Shown: piece by piece, positions 19,263-27,565 of the stretch
Numbering within the stretch: position 1 is the first letter of the stretch
How the letters are laid out: each line of letters opens with the position of its first letter
DNA from: Flagellatimonas centrodinii
GTDB taxonomy: Bacteria; Pseudomonadota; Gammaproteobacteria; Nevskiales; Nevskiaceae
Length of the DNA stretch: 64,000 bases
Direction of reading: 5' to 3'
Assembly (NCBI RefSeq): GCF_016918765.2
Contig: NZ_CP092104.1
Coordinates: 2,170,001-2,234,000 of the forward strand
The notes under the pieces: generated by a model
What the model was told of the DNA's origin: nothing
Database searches by the model: none
The model's input: only the letters and a program-made list of their open reading frames with translations
Position numbers and translations under genes: made by a program

Positions 19263-20327
19263 ATGCGGAGGTCCGGTCGGTCACTCCAGCTGCTGATGGC
19301 CGCCGTCTGCCTGGCGGGTTGCGCCGGCGGCCCCGGATATCACGGGCCGGTGAGCGATCACTTCGACGGTGAGCGGTTTCACAACGACACACCATTCGAT
19401 GTTGGCTGGGCGGACCTCTGGCGCTACTACCGGGAACGCGATCCCGGTCCTTGGCAGCGGGACCTGCGCCCGCCTTCGCAGCCCGCGCCGCCAGCGCGGG
19501 TCGCTGACGGTGAGCTGCGGGTGACGGTGGTCAACCACGCCACGGTGCTGTTGCAGTACGACGGTCTCAACGTACTGACCGACCCGATCTGGAGCGAGCG
19601 TGCCAGCCCGGTGTCATGGCTGGGGCCGCGGCGCCATGTGGCCCCGGGGCTCACTTTTGCGCAACTGCCTCCGATTGATGCGGTTCTGATCTCGCACAAC
19701 CACTATGACCATCTCGACCTGCAGACGCTGCGGCGCCTCGACGCCGCGCATGCGCCGCTGTTCGTGGTGGGTCTCGGGGAAGACCGCTGGCTCCGCGACG
19801 CCGGGCTGCGACGGGTGCAGGCCCTCGACTGGGGCCAGCGGACATTGCTTTCCGACGCGCTCGGCGTGCGCGCACTGCCGGCAAAACACTGGAACGGGCG
19901 CAGCCTGCTGCCGGGCCGTCGCAATCGCAGTCTGTGGCTGGCGTTTCTGATCGAAACCCGGGGTGGCCCCGTCTACTTCGCCGGTGATACCGGCTACGGC
20001 GCCCACTTCGCAGATACCGGCGATAGGTATGGTCCGTTTCGGCTGGCCCTGCTGCCGATCGGGGCCTACAAGCCACGATGGCTCACGGCTTACCAGCACA
20101 CCAGCCCGGAAGACGCGGTGCGAGCCCACACCGACCTGCGCGCCGCGCAGAGTATCGGAGTGCACTTCGGCACCTTTCAGCTGTCCGAGGAAGGGCAGCA
20201 TGAACCGGTCACCGATCTGGTTGCAGCCCGCCAAGCCTCCGGGCTTGCCGACACCACCTTCATCGCGCCGACATTCGGTGCGGCCCGGGCCATTCCGGTC
20301 CTGCCCTCGATGCTCACGGAGCCCTGA
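19263..20327 (+). CDS. Metallo-beta-lactamase-fold lipoprotein, NAPE-PLD/UlaG-like
   Basis: A 354-residue predicted lipoprotein (lipobox LAGC, Cys20) with an MBL-fold hydrolase domain. Metal ligands are visible as H145, H147, D149 and H150 (HNHYDH). The region before the domain (FHNDTPFDVGWADLWRYYRERD) and the domain order fit the NAPE-phospholipase-D-like/UlaG branch, which acts on phosphodiesters or lactones. Periplasmic or outer-membrane anchoring next to a lipid methyltransferase makes a phospholipid-type substrate plausible, but that is inference. The start at 19263 gives a proper signal peptide; the 15 residues upstream in frame belong to the end of the previous gene region. Confidence 0.85.
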   Translation: MRRSGRSLQLLMAAVCLAGCAGGPGYHGPVSDHFDGERFHNDTPFDVGWADLWRYYRERDPGPWQRDLRPPSQPAPPARVADGELRVTVVNHATVLLQYDGLNVLTDPIWSERASPVSWLGPRRHVAPGLTFAQLPPIDAVLISHNHYDHLDLQTLRRLDAAHAPLFVVGLGEDRWLRDAGLRRVQALDWGQRTLLSDALGVRALPAKHWNGRSLLPGRRNRSLWLAFLIETRGGPVYFAGDTGYGAHFADTGDRYGPFRLALLPIGAYKPRWLTAYQHTSPEDAVRAHTDLRAAQSIGVHFGTFQLSEEGQHEPVTDLVAARQASGLADTTFIAPTFGAARAIPVLPSMLTEP

Positions 20328-20328
20328 C

Positions 20329-21075
20329 ATGATCCGAACCGTTGCCCACGCCTGTGGTGCCCTGCTGCTGGCGAGCACACTCGCCGCCCAGGCCGAGACC
20401 GTCCGCTTCTACGGCTATGCCTTTGATCTCGAGACCGACGCCTATCTCTACACCGAAGTCCACGAACAAGAGATCGTCGACGGCCAGTGGCGTGGCGGTC
20501 GCATCCGCTACTTTGATCCGGCGGGTGAGTTGATCGGCGACAAGCCCCTCGACTTCAGTCAGAGCCCGTACATCCCGGTTTATCGGCTCGACCTGCCGTA
20601 CAAGCAGTATGCCGAGGGCATCAGTGCGGTCGACGACGAGGTCACGCTGTTCAAGGAAGTCGACGGCACGCGTGAAGAGGAGCGGGTGGACGCGCGGCCG
20701 ATGATGGCGGCCGATTCCGGGTTTCACTCGCTGCTGCGTGACAATTTCGACACCCTGATGGCCGGTAAGACCGCGAAATTCCGATTGCTGGTTGCGGGGA
20801 ATCTGGACGCCTACAGCTTCCGGGCGCGCAAGGTGGGTGACATCACCTTCGACGGCGCACCTGCAGTGCAGCTGGTGGTCGAGCCGGACTCGCTGCTGCG
20901 GCTGCTGGTGGACCGGCTGGAACTGGTCTACGAGCCGACACAACGGCGGCTGCTGGAGTATCGGGGGATCTCCAACATTCACGATCCTGCGACCGACAAG
21001 CCCTACAACGCGCGGATTGTCTATCCGTCGAAGCCGCCTGCGGGGGCGCCAGAGACGCTGCCACCGCTGCAGTAG
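20329..21075 (+). CDS. Secreted/periplasmic protein of unknown function
   Basis: I do not recognise a family. The 248-residue product has a cleavable signal peptide (hydrophobic 7-19, cleavage near AAQA-ETV at about 22). It is then a beta-rich, Tyr- and Asp-rich protein with alternating hydrophobic strands and a Pro-rich tail (PSKPPAGAP). No cysteines or catalytic motif stand out in the mature part. It begins one base after the stop of the MBL-fold lipoprotein gene, so the two are almost certainly co-translated and may act together at the envelope. It is convergent with the TetR regulator. Confidence 0.7.
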   Translation: MIRTVAHACGALLLASTLAAQAETVRFYGYAFDLETDAYLYTEVHEQEIVDGQWRGGRIRYFDPAGELIGDKPLDFSQSPYIPVYRLDLPYKQYAEGISAVDDEVTLFKEVDGTREEERVDARPMMAADSGFHSLLRDNFDTLMAGKTAKFRLLVAGNLDAYSFRARKVGDITFDGAPAVQLVVEPDSLLRLLVDRLELVYEPTQRRLLEYRGISNIHDPATDKPYNARIVYPSKPPAGAPETLPPLQ

Positions 21076-21077
21076 GC

Positions 21078-21770
21078 TCAGAACGTTGGAAAGCGCAGCG
21101 CCGGGTCCTTCAGCAGTTCCGGGCTGCGGGCGGCGATCGCCCCCCAGAACAACAGCAGGATGAAGCGCTCGGCCTGGCGACGGATCTCCGGGCGACGCGC
21201 CTCTTCTTCGAGATAGTCCATCGAGAAGAACACCATCTGTCGGACGATGATGCGGGCGATCTCGATCAGCTCGGCGGAGGTCACGCCCGGCAGCTTGAGG
21301 ACCTCCATCAGATCCTCCGTCATGTCCTGAGCGATGCCTTCCAGCAGATCCTGCATGGCCTTGCGCATCACCGGGCTGCTGCCGTAAAGCTCGCGCACGC
21401 CGACGGTATAGGCTTCACGGTGCTCGGTCACGAAGTCGAGGACCAGGCCGACCGACTCGCGGGCAATGGCCTGGGCTTCCTGCAGGCCTTCCGCCGGGCT
21501 GCTGAAATCCGCCATGCGGAAACCCTTCTGTGCCGGCTGCATGCGCCGCTCCCGGAGGCCGCTGCGCAGGGCGGTGCCGAGTTCCGCCAGCATGGCGACC
21601 CCCAACTCATCGAAGTCGCGGAAGTGGCGGTAGAAGGTGTTGGGGTTGAGCCCGGCATGGCGGGCCACCTCGCGCAGCCCCAGCGAGGCGATGCTGCGGG
21701 TGGTCGCCGCCAGTTCGAGTGCAGCCTCCATCAGCCGTTCGCGGCCGCTCAGCGGGTTCTTTGACTTCAT
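21078..21770 (-). CDS. TetR-family transcriptional regulator, FabR-like
   Basis: A 230-residue TetR protein. The N-terminal helix-turn-helix (about 25-55) reads SLGLREVARHAGLNPNTFYRHF, close in pattern to FabR, the repressor of unsaturated fatty acid synthesis genes. The remaining 170 residues form the ligand domain. It is divergent from the PF10118 gene over 161 bp packed with inverted repeats, the usual arrangement of a local TetR regulator and its target. An acyl-chain or acyl-CoA ligand is an inference from HTH similarity and the neighbouring lipid genes. Confidence 0.88.
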   Translation of the reverse strand: MKSKNPLSGRERLMEAALELAATTRSIASLGLREVARHAGLNPNTFYRHFRDFDELGVAMLAELGTALRSGLRERRMQPAQKGFRMADFSSPAEGLQEAQAIARESVGLVLDFVTEHREAYTVGVRELYGSSPVMRKAMQDLLEGIAQDMTEDLMEVLKLPGVTSAELIEIARIIVRQMVFFSMDYLEEEARRPEIRRQAERFILLLFWGAIAARSPELLKDPALRFPTF

Positions 21771-21826
21771 CGTTTGGCCAGAATCCTGTAATAATTACAT
21801 TTAATATCAGTATGTTGACAATTAGA

Positions 21827-21901
21827 CATCAATTGATGGCACATTGACGGTTGACGTCAATGTGTACATCCGTCTACTCTGCAGGTAGACGATTGTATAC
21901 A
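21827..21901. promoter_or_regulatory. Palindrome-rich control region between the TetR and PF10118 genes
   Basis: Three inverted repeats lie in 75 bases of AT-rich DNA. CATCAATTGATG (21827-21838) is a perfect 12-bp palindrome. ACATTGAC-N7-GTCAATGT (21841-21863) is perfect. A long repeat has 17-base arms (21861-21877 and 21885-21901) that match at 14 of 17 positions around a 7-base centre, with a perfect CGTCTAC/GTAGACG core. One or more are probably operators for the divergent TetR protein. The last, ending 30 bases before the PF10118 ATG, could also fold in the 5' UTR. Confidence 0.65.
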
Positions 21902-21931
21902 CCATGAGATGTCGACCTGAGGAGGCCGATC

Positions 21932-22825
21932 ATGACTGCCAAAAAACCCGCCCCGACGTCCCGCAGTGCCAAGACGCTGTCGGTGATGCCGACGCGCCGC
22001 GACGTGACGTTCGATCTTCCCGCAGACCGCGTGCATGACTGGGCCAGCGGCAATGTTCACTTTACCCACCTGATGAACACCATGTCGTTGGTGATTCCGG
22101 TCGGCGAACGCTTCTTCATTGACGCCGTGCGGTATTACCGCGATCAGGTGACCGACCCTGAGCTGAAAAAGGCGGCCACCGCATTTATCGGCCAGGAGGC
22201 GATGCACGGGCGTGAGCACGACGAGTACAACGCCAAGGTATTCGAGCGTCTGCCCAACGCCGAGCGTTTCGAGAAGCGCATCACCGCACTGTTGCGCTGG
22301 TTCCAGACCCGCACGCCGCCCTCCATGCGGTTGTCGGGCACGATTGCGCTGGAGCACCTCACCGCGATCATGGCCGATGGCCTGCTGCAGGAACCGCGGC
22401 TCAAGGAACAGTCGGAGCCGGGCTACTCCGCGCTGTGGCACTGGCATGCGCTTGAAGAGACCGAACACAAGGCGGTCGCCTTCGATGTCTGGACCACCAC
22501 GCAGGGGACCGGTCCGCGCGCCTACCTGGAGCGCAGCTTCGGGTTGGTGCTGGCCACCACCATTTTCTGGGCCGAGGTGATTCCGGCCTATCTCAGCTTC
22601 CTGCGCCATGAAGGCAAGCTGACCGACATCAAAGGCTGGCGCGCGTTCTACCGCCTCGCCTTCGGTGAGATCGGCTTCCTGCGCAAGATGGTGCGGCCGT
22701 GGTTTGACTACTTCCGTCCCGGGTTTCATCCCTGGCATCACGACAATCGGGCCTTTCTCGAGGACATCGATGCGTTCGTCGACCAGTACACCCGTACCCA
22801 GGGGCCGATGGCCCGGGCCGCCTGA
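21932..22825 (+). CDS. PF10118-type predicted metal-dependent hydrolase with ferritin-like di-iron motif pattern
   Basis: A 297-residue helical protein of the family annotated only as predicted metal-dependent hydrolase (PF10118). Reading the sequence, acidic and His residues fall into E59, E89-x-x-H92, E141 and E176-x-x-H179, the E/ExxH/E/ExxH order of carboxylate-bridged di-iron proteins (ferritin-like oxygenases, desaturases, N-oxygenases). This suggests a four-helix di-iron centre rather than, or in addition to, a hydrolase. Start: ATG 21932 with a GAGGAGG Shine-Dalgarno. It is divergent from a FabR-like TetR gene and ends at a strong terminator, so it is a monocistronic regulated gene. 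Substrate unknown; a lipid is plausible from context. Confidence 0.8.
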   Translation: MTAKKPAPTSRSAKTLSVMPTRRDVTFDLPADRVHDWASGNVHFTHLMNTMSLVIPVGERFFIDAVRYYRDQVTDPELKKAATAFIGQEAMHGREHDEYNAKVFERLPNAERFEKRITALLRWFQTRTPPSMRLSGTIALEHLTAIMADGLLQEPRLKEQSEPGYSALWHWHALEETEHKAVAFDVWTTTQGTGPRAYLERSFGLVLATTIFWAEVIPAYLSFLRHEGKLTDIKGWRAFYRLAFGEIGFLRKMVRPWFDYFRPGFHPWHHDNRAFLEDIDAFVDQYTRTQGPMARAA

Positions 22826-22833
22826 GCGGCAAC

Positions 22834-22860
22834 AAAAAGCCCGGCATTGCCGGGCTTTTT
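22834..22860. terminator. Bidirectional Rho-independent terminator
   Basis: A perfect GCCCGGC / GCCGGGC stem (22839-22845, 22849-22855) with an ATT loop is flanked by five A on the left and five T on the right. It can therefore stop both the PF10118 transcript (plus) and the convergent lipoprotein/acyl-CoA synthetase transcript (minus). It fills the gap between the two gene ends. Confidence 0.9.
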
Positions 22861-22869
22861 GTTGGGGGG

Positions 22870-23670
22870 TCAACGACACCAGACTGGTTTCTCGTAGGGG
22901 TCGTCCCGCAACTGCGTCAGGCGCGCCACCACTTGCGGTCGCACCGTGGTCTCCGGAAAGCGCTCGATGAATTCTGAAAGGGTCTGCTCCACCGGGGCCT
23001 GTGCCTCGGTGCAGGTGCAGGTGCCATGCGCAACGACATCCTCGATATCGGCCAACCATTGGCGGCTGAAATCGCCATAGCTGTCCGGGTGCTGAGCCCG
23101 AAACTGCTGCCAGGCTGCGTACTGATCGAGCAGAACCGGCTCGCCGAAGCGGACGCAGGGCGAGGCGCTATCGGCAAAGCGCAAGTACACCGGGAGTGCC
23201 TGGTCGCTGTAGGAGGCGACGAACTGTTCGAAAAACGCAACGTCGGCAGGGCGGCCGGAGGATTGCGCCAGCGCCAGCAGGGCCGGGCCGTCGATTTCGG
23301 CATGGATGTCGTAACCCCGATGGAAGACGAATCCGGGGACCTCCGATTGCAGTTGCGCGAAACGATCGGCGTCGAGCCGCTCAAGCCATGCCTGCTGACT
23401 GTCATCCAGCAGCATGACCGCATCCTGCACCTCGGCAGCGGCGATCAGCAGTGGCTCCAGCGACTGCGGTGCCTCGGCCTGGTGGATCGCCTGCCACAGG
23501 GCGCTGAAGCGCTCGATGGCGGGCAGCGTTTCGTGCCCGGTGTCGGCAGTGGGCGTCGGCACGTCCACGGTCGTGGCAGTGTCGTTTCTGCACGCCGTCA
23601 ACAACAGCGCGGACGCGAGGGTAACCGCTGTGATGGTCCGCTGGACGCCGCGGGCGCTCACGCCTCCCAT
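22870..23670 (-). CDS. Hypothetical lipoprotein
   Basis: A 266-residue protein with a lipoprotein signal (SALLLTAC lipobox) and a Thr/Pro-rich tether, then a mostly helical, acidic domain. Cysteines are unusual for a periplasmic protein. There is one in ASPCVRF, a CTCT pair (HGTCTCTEAQ) and one three residues from the end in VWCR, so disulfides or a metal site are possible. I do not recognise the family. The ATG at 23670 overlaps the end of the acyl-CoA synthetase gene. A GTG forming a GTGA overlap at 23661 is an equally good start. It is the distal gene of a two-gene unit ended by the terminator at 22834-22860. Confidence 0.65.
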   Translation of the reverse strand: MGGVSARGVQRTITAVTLASALLLTACRNDTATTVDVPTPTADTGHETLPAIERFSALWQAIHQAEAPQSLEPLLIAAAEVQDAVMLLDDSQQAWLERLDADRFAQLQSEVPGFVFHRGYDIHAEIDGPALLALAQSSGRPADVAFFEQFVASYSDQALPVYLRFADSASPCVRFGEPVLLDQYAAWQQFRAQHPDSYGDFSRQWLADIEDVVAHGTCTCTEAQAPVEQTLSEFIERFPETTVRPQVVARLTQLRDDPYEKPVWCR

Positions 23671-25313
23671 CCCAGTTTCTCGCGATCGCCGCACTGTTTC
23701 TCGATCAGGGCTGCGTAACGGCTTTCGACCTCATTTCGCTTTACTTTCATGGTCGGCGTCATCAGGCCGTTGTCGATGGTCCAGAGGTCCTTGACCACCA
23801 CCACCTTGGCGATCTGCTCGTGGGCTTCTAGCGGCTGGTTGACGGCTTCGACGTCGGCGACCAACGCCTGGCCGGCATCCTCGCGGCTCATCGCGCGCCC
23901 GGCATCGTTGAGCGAGACCAGCAGGATCGGCTGCTTCAGGCCGCTGCCGACCAAGCACAGCTGGTCGATCAGGGTGTTCCGCGCCATGGCGCCCTCGATC
24001 GGCGCTGGCGCCACGTACTTGCCCTTCAAGGTCTTGAAGATGTCCTTCACGCGGCCGGTAATGAACAGATAGCCGTCTTCGTCGATGCGGCCGCGATCAC
24101 CGGTGCGCAGCCAACCATCTTCGGTGAAGGTCTCGGCGGTCTTGTCGGGGGCCTTGTAGTACCCGGCCATCACGGCCGGGTGTTTGAACTGGATCTCGCC
24201 ATCGGCGGCGATGCGCATGTTGGCGCCCGGCTGGGCTCGGCCCACAGAGCCCCAGCGGTTGGCCTTGGGCAGATTGGCGGTGGCATAGATATTGTTCTCG
24301 GTCATGCCGTAGCCCTGCAGCACCTTGATACCAAGTTTGTCGAACCACTCGATCAACGGGATCGGCATCGGCGCTGCGCCGACGAACAGATAACGGGCAT
24401 TCTGCAAGCCGATGGCCGTCTTGATCTTTTTGCGGATCAACCCTGACAGCAAGGGGATCTTCAGCAGTCGGTCGAGCTTGGCTTGCGGCATCTTCTTGAG
24501 CACACCGGCCTGGATGCGGCTGAACACCAGCGGCACGCCAAAGAAGCGGGTGGGGGCCACTTCCGCCAGCTGCTCGGCCAGCTTGTCGATGTGCTCGAGG
24601 AAGTAGACCTGGGCGCCGAAGAACAGGCTGCCCAGTTCGACCGCGCCGCGTTCGAAGGCATGGGCCAGCGGAAGGTAGGAGAAAAAGCGTTCCTGGCCTT
24701 CGGCCGGCATTGCCTTGTTCATGCCTTGGGCGGCAAACAACATGTTCTCGCCGTTGATCATCACGCCCTTGGGATTGCCGGTGGTGCCCGAGGTATAGAC
24801 CAGCGTGACCAATGCCGACGGGTCCGGCGGCGTGTAGCCCTGCAGCGGCTTGGCCCCGGCCAGCAGTGCATCCCATTGATGGTCGCAGTCGATGCCGAGG
24901 TCCGGATAGGGCATGGCGATCTTGACGATGCCGTCTGGCAGGCCGGGGGCGAACTCCTGTGGGTCCGGCATCGGGCCGATGAAGATCGCCTTGGCCTCAC
25001 AGTGTTTGAGGATGTACGTCACCGCGCTCTCGGCCTGCTTCGGATAGAGCCCGACGCTGATGTAACCGGCCATGGCAATCGCCAGATCGGCCAGGAACCA
25101 GTGGGCGGTGTTGCGTCCGGAGATGGCAATTGCACTGCCGGGGGGGAAGCCGAGCCCCTTGAGAGCCGCCGCCATGGTACGAACCTGGGCTTCAGCCTGC
25201 GACCAGGTGATCGGCTGCCACTGTCCGTTGACGGGCTGGAACAGCCAGGGTGTGTCCGGCCGCTCCTGTGCCCAATGCAGCAGCATCTCGATCGGATTCT
25301 TCTGCGTGGTCAT
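23658..25313 (-). CDS. AMP-dependent long-chain acyl-CoA synthetase/ligase
   Basis: It activates fatty acids through an acyl-adenylate to acyl-CoA. The 551-residue product has the ANL-superfamily motifs in order: VYTSGTTGNPKGVM (A3, about 175-188), GYGMTENN (A5, about 330) and GWLRTGDRGRIDEDGYLFITGR with the DIFKTLKGKYVAP hinge (A7-A8/A10). The pattern is that of the long-chain (FadD15-like, LC-FACS) group. The frame is open to 25385, but the ATG at 25313 (MTTQKNPIE) follows a GGGGAG sequence and matches the usual start. It is followed by an overlapping lipoprotein gene. It is divergent from the SMP-30-like gene. Confidence 0.92.
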   Translation of the reverse strand: MTTQKNPIEMLLHWAQERPDTPWLFQPVNGQWQPITWSQAEAQVRTMAAALKGLGFPPGSAIAISGRNTAHWFLADLAIAMAGYISVGLYPKQAESAVTYILKHCEAKAIFIGPMPDPQEFAPGLPDGIVKIAMPYPDLGIDCDHQWDALLAGAKPLQGYTPPDPSALVTLVYTSGTTGNPKGVMINGENMLFAAQGMNKAMPAEGQERFFSYLPLAHAFERGAVELGSLFFGAQVYFLEHIDKLAEQLAEVAPTRFFGVPLVFSRIQAGVLKKMPQAKLDRLLKIPLLSGLIRKKIKTAIGLQNARYLFVGAAPMPIPLIEWFDKLGIKVLQGYGMTENNIYATANLPKANRWGSVGRAQPGANMRIAADGEIQFKHPAVMAGYYKAPDKTAETFTEDGWLRTGDRGRIDEDGYLFITGRVKDIFKTLKGKYVAPAPIEGAMARNTLIDQLCLVGSGLKQPILLVSLNDAGRAMSREDAGQALVADVEAVNQPLEAHEQIAKVVVVKDLWTIDNGLMTPTMKVKRNEVESRYAALIEKQCGDREKLGWEA

Positions 25314-25450
25314 CGACTCAAGCTCCCCAAAGAATGGTTCCCGCGCGCGATTGGCGGAAACTGGTTTATGTTCGTAGGCTTGCAAGTGTATCCAAAGGCC
25401 CCCGCAGGTGCAGGTCGCAGGGGCGCCACACCATTCAGAGGAGCCAGATC

Positions 25451-26515
25451 GTGGGCAAGATCGTCACCGTTGTCATCATCCTGGGGTTGGCCTATCTGCT
25501 CTTCTGGCCGGTGCCGATCAGCCCGCAGGCCTGGACACCGCCGCCCGCGCCACCGACCGACCAGGGGCTGTTCGCCCTCAAGCAGCGATTGCAGGCTGCC
25601 GAAGTGCTGGCCGCCGGGCAGGGCAATGGACCGGAAGGCGTTGCGATCGGCCCCGATGGTGCGGTCTATGCCGGTTTTGACGACGGACGGGTCTTCCGTC
25701 TGGGCCCGGATGGCACCACCATCGACGTACTGGCCGATACCGGCGGGCGCCCCCTCGGCATGGTCATGACCGATCGTGGACTGGTCATCGCCGATGCCCT
25801 GAAGGGCTTGCTGCGGCTGGAAGCGGACGGGCGTCTGACCGTCCTGTCGACGGGCTCGGATGGGGTTCCCTTCCGCTTTGTCGATGATGTCGATGTCGGT
25901 CCGGATGGGCGCCTTTATTTTTCCGACGCCTCACACCGATTCGCGCCGGACGTCCTGATGGACGACTTCTTCGAGCATTCCGGGAACGGACGCCTGTTGC
26001 GGTACGACCCCGTCAGCGGCGAGACCGAGACCCTGCTGGACGGCTTGTACTTTGCCAACGGCATCGCCGTTGGCCCGGGGGGCGACTACGTGTTGGTGAA
26101 TGAAACCGGGCGCTACCAGATCACCCGGTACTGGCTGCAGGGGCCACGTGCCGGACAGTCGGAGCTGTTTGTCGACAACCTCCCCGGGTTTCCCGACAAC
26201 ATCAGCTGGGACGGTGAAGGGCGGTTCTGGCTGGCGCTGTACGCCCCGCGCGACCCGATACTGGACCGTATCCTGCCGCATCCATGGGTGCGCAAGGTGC
26301 TGCGGCGGTTGCCGGAGGCCATCCATCCGGCGCCGGCCAAGCATGCCTGGCTGATGGCGCTCGATACGGATGGGCAGATCGTGCTCAGTGCCCAGGCCAA
26401 GGGCGAGGCGGTGTTCGCGCCGATCACCAGCGTCGAGCGCCGTGGCGAATGGCTGTATCTCGGCAGCCTGTCCTACCCCGGGATGGCGCGGGTCCGAATC
26501 GACGCTATTCGTTGA
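25451..26515 (+). CDS. SMP-30/gluconolactonase/strictosidine-synthase-like beta-propeller protein, membrane-anchored
   Basis: A 354-residue six-bladed propeller protein of the SMP-30/LRE/strictosidine synthase-like superfamily, with repeated GPDGAVYAGF, GPDGRLYFSD and DNISWDGEGRFWLAL blade motifs. The uncleaved N-terminal hydrophobic segment (about 4-20) looks like a signal anchor, as in eukaryotic APMAP. The GTG start at 25451 follows AGAGGAG at good spacing; the longer frame to 25250 has no homology. Lactonase or arylesterase activity is typical of relatives, but the real substrate is unknown. It is convergent with the DUF4426 gene (11-base overlap). Confidence 0.85.
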   Translation: MGKIVTVVIILGLAYLLFWPVPISPQAWTPPPAPPTDQGLFALKQRLQAAEVLAAGQGNGPEGVAIGPDGAVYAGFDDGRVFRLGPDGTTIDVLADTGGRPLGMVMTDRGLVIADALKGLLRLEADGRLTVLSTGSDGVPFRFVDDVDVGPDGRLYFSDASHRFAPDVLMDDFFEHSGNGRLLRYDPVSGETETLLDGLYFANGIAVGPGGDYVLVNETGRYQITRYWLQGPRAGQSELFVDNLPGFPDNISWDGEGRFWLALYAPRDPILDRILPHPWVRKVLRRLPEAIHPAPAKHAWLMALDTDGQIVLSAQAKGEAVFAPITSVERRGEWLYLGSLSYPGMARVRIDAIR

Positions 26516-26936
26516 AGAACTGCTGCTGGAATTTCAACGGAATCGGAGCTGAGGCGCCGTCCGCAAGCACGGAGACCTCAATGGTGAGGTATTCCGCCGT
26601 CAGCGTTTCGAATCGGGCGATGACGTAGTGCACACCGCCTTCCTGCATCGGCCGCAGTGACAGGGTTTGCCGATGTCCCAGCAGGCTGGTGACCGTCCCC
26701 GTGGCGGTGGCGGGCACCGGAGATGGCAACGGCGCCCCGTCGTCACGTTGCACGTTGAGCACCAGTAGCGCCTGCTTGGCGCTGCGCCGGACGCCGAACT
26801 GGCGAGCGACGTCGGGCGTGAGGTCGGTGGTGCGGATCGCCGCGTAATGCACCGTGTAGGGGCCACTGCGAACGGCCTGCTCAGCCCCTGCCAGCTGCGA
26901 CAGGGTCATCAGGAAGATCAGCAACAGGGTTCTCAT
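26505..26936 (-). CDS. DUF4426 periplasmic protein
   Basis: A 143-residue protein with a signal peptide ([18 protein letters not shown]) and a single beta-sandwich-like domain. It belongs to DUF4426, a family regularly found just after metW in gammaproteobacteria; its function is not known. It starts with an ATG that overlaps the metW stop (ATGA), which is why the shorter start was chosen over the open frame to 27080. It is the last gene of proC-yggT-metX-metW-DUF4426. In Pseudomonas rdgB and hemW follow; they are absent here. Confidence 0.85.
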   Translation of the reverse strand: MRTLLLIFLMTLSQLAGAEQAVRSGPYTVHYAAIRTTDLTPDVARQFGVRRSAKQALLVLNVQRDDGAPLPSPVPATATGTVTSLLGHRQTLSLRPMQEGGVHYVIARFETLTAEYLTIEVSVLADGASAPIPLKFQQQFFNE

Positions 26937-27565
26937 GGCGTGCCGCCGGAAGCCGGCGCCTCGAGCAGGTAGAGCGCATGCTCGGCGAACAGGTTGGGCG
27001 CCATGCGGATGCGCGCGCCTTCGCGATGTGATCGGTCCAGTAGCCGGCGGGCGCGAACCTGCCAACCGCGGTCGCGACACAGGGCCTCGAAGTCCTCAAC
27101 GGTGCACAGGTGGATGTTGGGCGTCGCAAACCACGGTGCCGGTAGCGACGGGGTGACCGGCATCCGGCCACCGAACAGCGAGCCGCGCACCCGCCAGTGT
27201 CCGAAATTGGGGAAGGTGATGATCGCCTGCCGGCCGACCCGCAGCATTTCGGCAATGGTCAGGTCGGGGCGGACCAGCGCCTGCAGCGCCTGCGTCATCA
27301 TCACCACATCGAAGCTGTTGGTTCGGAAGTCACGCAGGCCGTCATCGATGTCGGCCTCGATGACATTGACACCGGCATTGATGCAGGCGGTGATGTTGGG
27401 CTCGTCGATATCCAGCCCGTAGCCCTGCACCTGGCGGTGTCGGGTGAGATAAGCAAGCAGTGCCCCCTCGCCGCAGCCGAGGTCGAGGACGCGGGCGCCG
27501 GGCCGGATCCAGTCGACGATCAGCGCGAGGTCCGGGCGCAGGGCAGGGTGGGTCGTGATGCTCAT
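26933..27565 (-). CDS. metW: Methionine biosynthesis protein MetW
   Basis: A 210-residue SAM-methyltransferase-fold protein that works with MetX in the homoserine acylation step. It has the [18 protein letters not shown] motif I (about 23-40), a GLDIDEPNI motif and the family-specific [18 protein letters not shown] opening; the strongly conserved FPNFGHW segment is near residue 120. It overlaps metX by 4 bases upstream (ATGA) and the DUF4426 gene by 4 bases downstream. Confidence 0.95.
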   Translation of the reverse strand: MSITTHPALRPDLALIVDWIRPGARVLDLGCGEGALLAYLTRHRQVQGYGLDIDEPNITACINAGVNVIEADIDDGLRDFRTNSFDVVMMTQALQALVRPDLTIAEMLRVGRQAIITFPNFGHWRVRGSLFGGRMPVTPSLPAPWFATPNIHLCTVEDFEALCRDRGWQVRARRLLDRSHREGARIRMAPNLFAEHALYLLEAPASGGTP

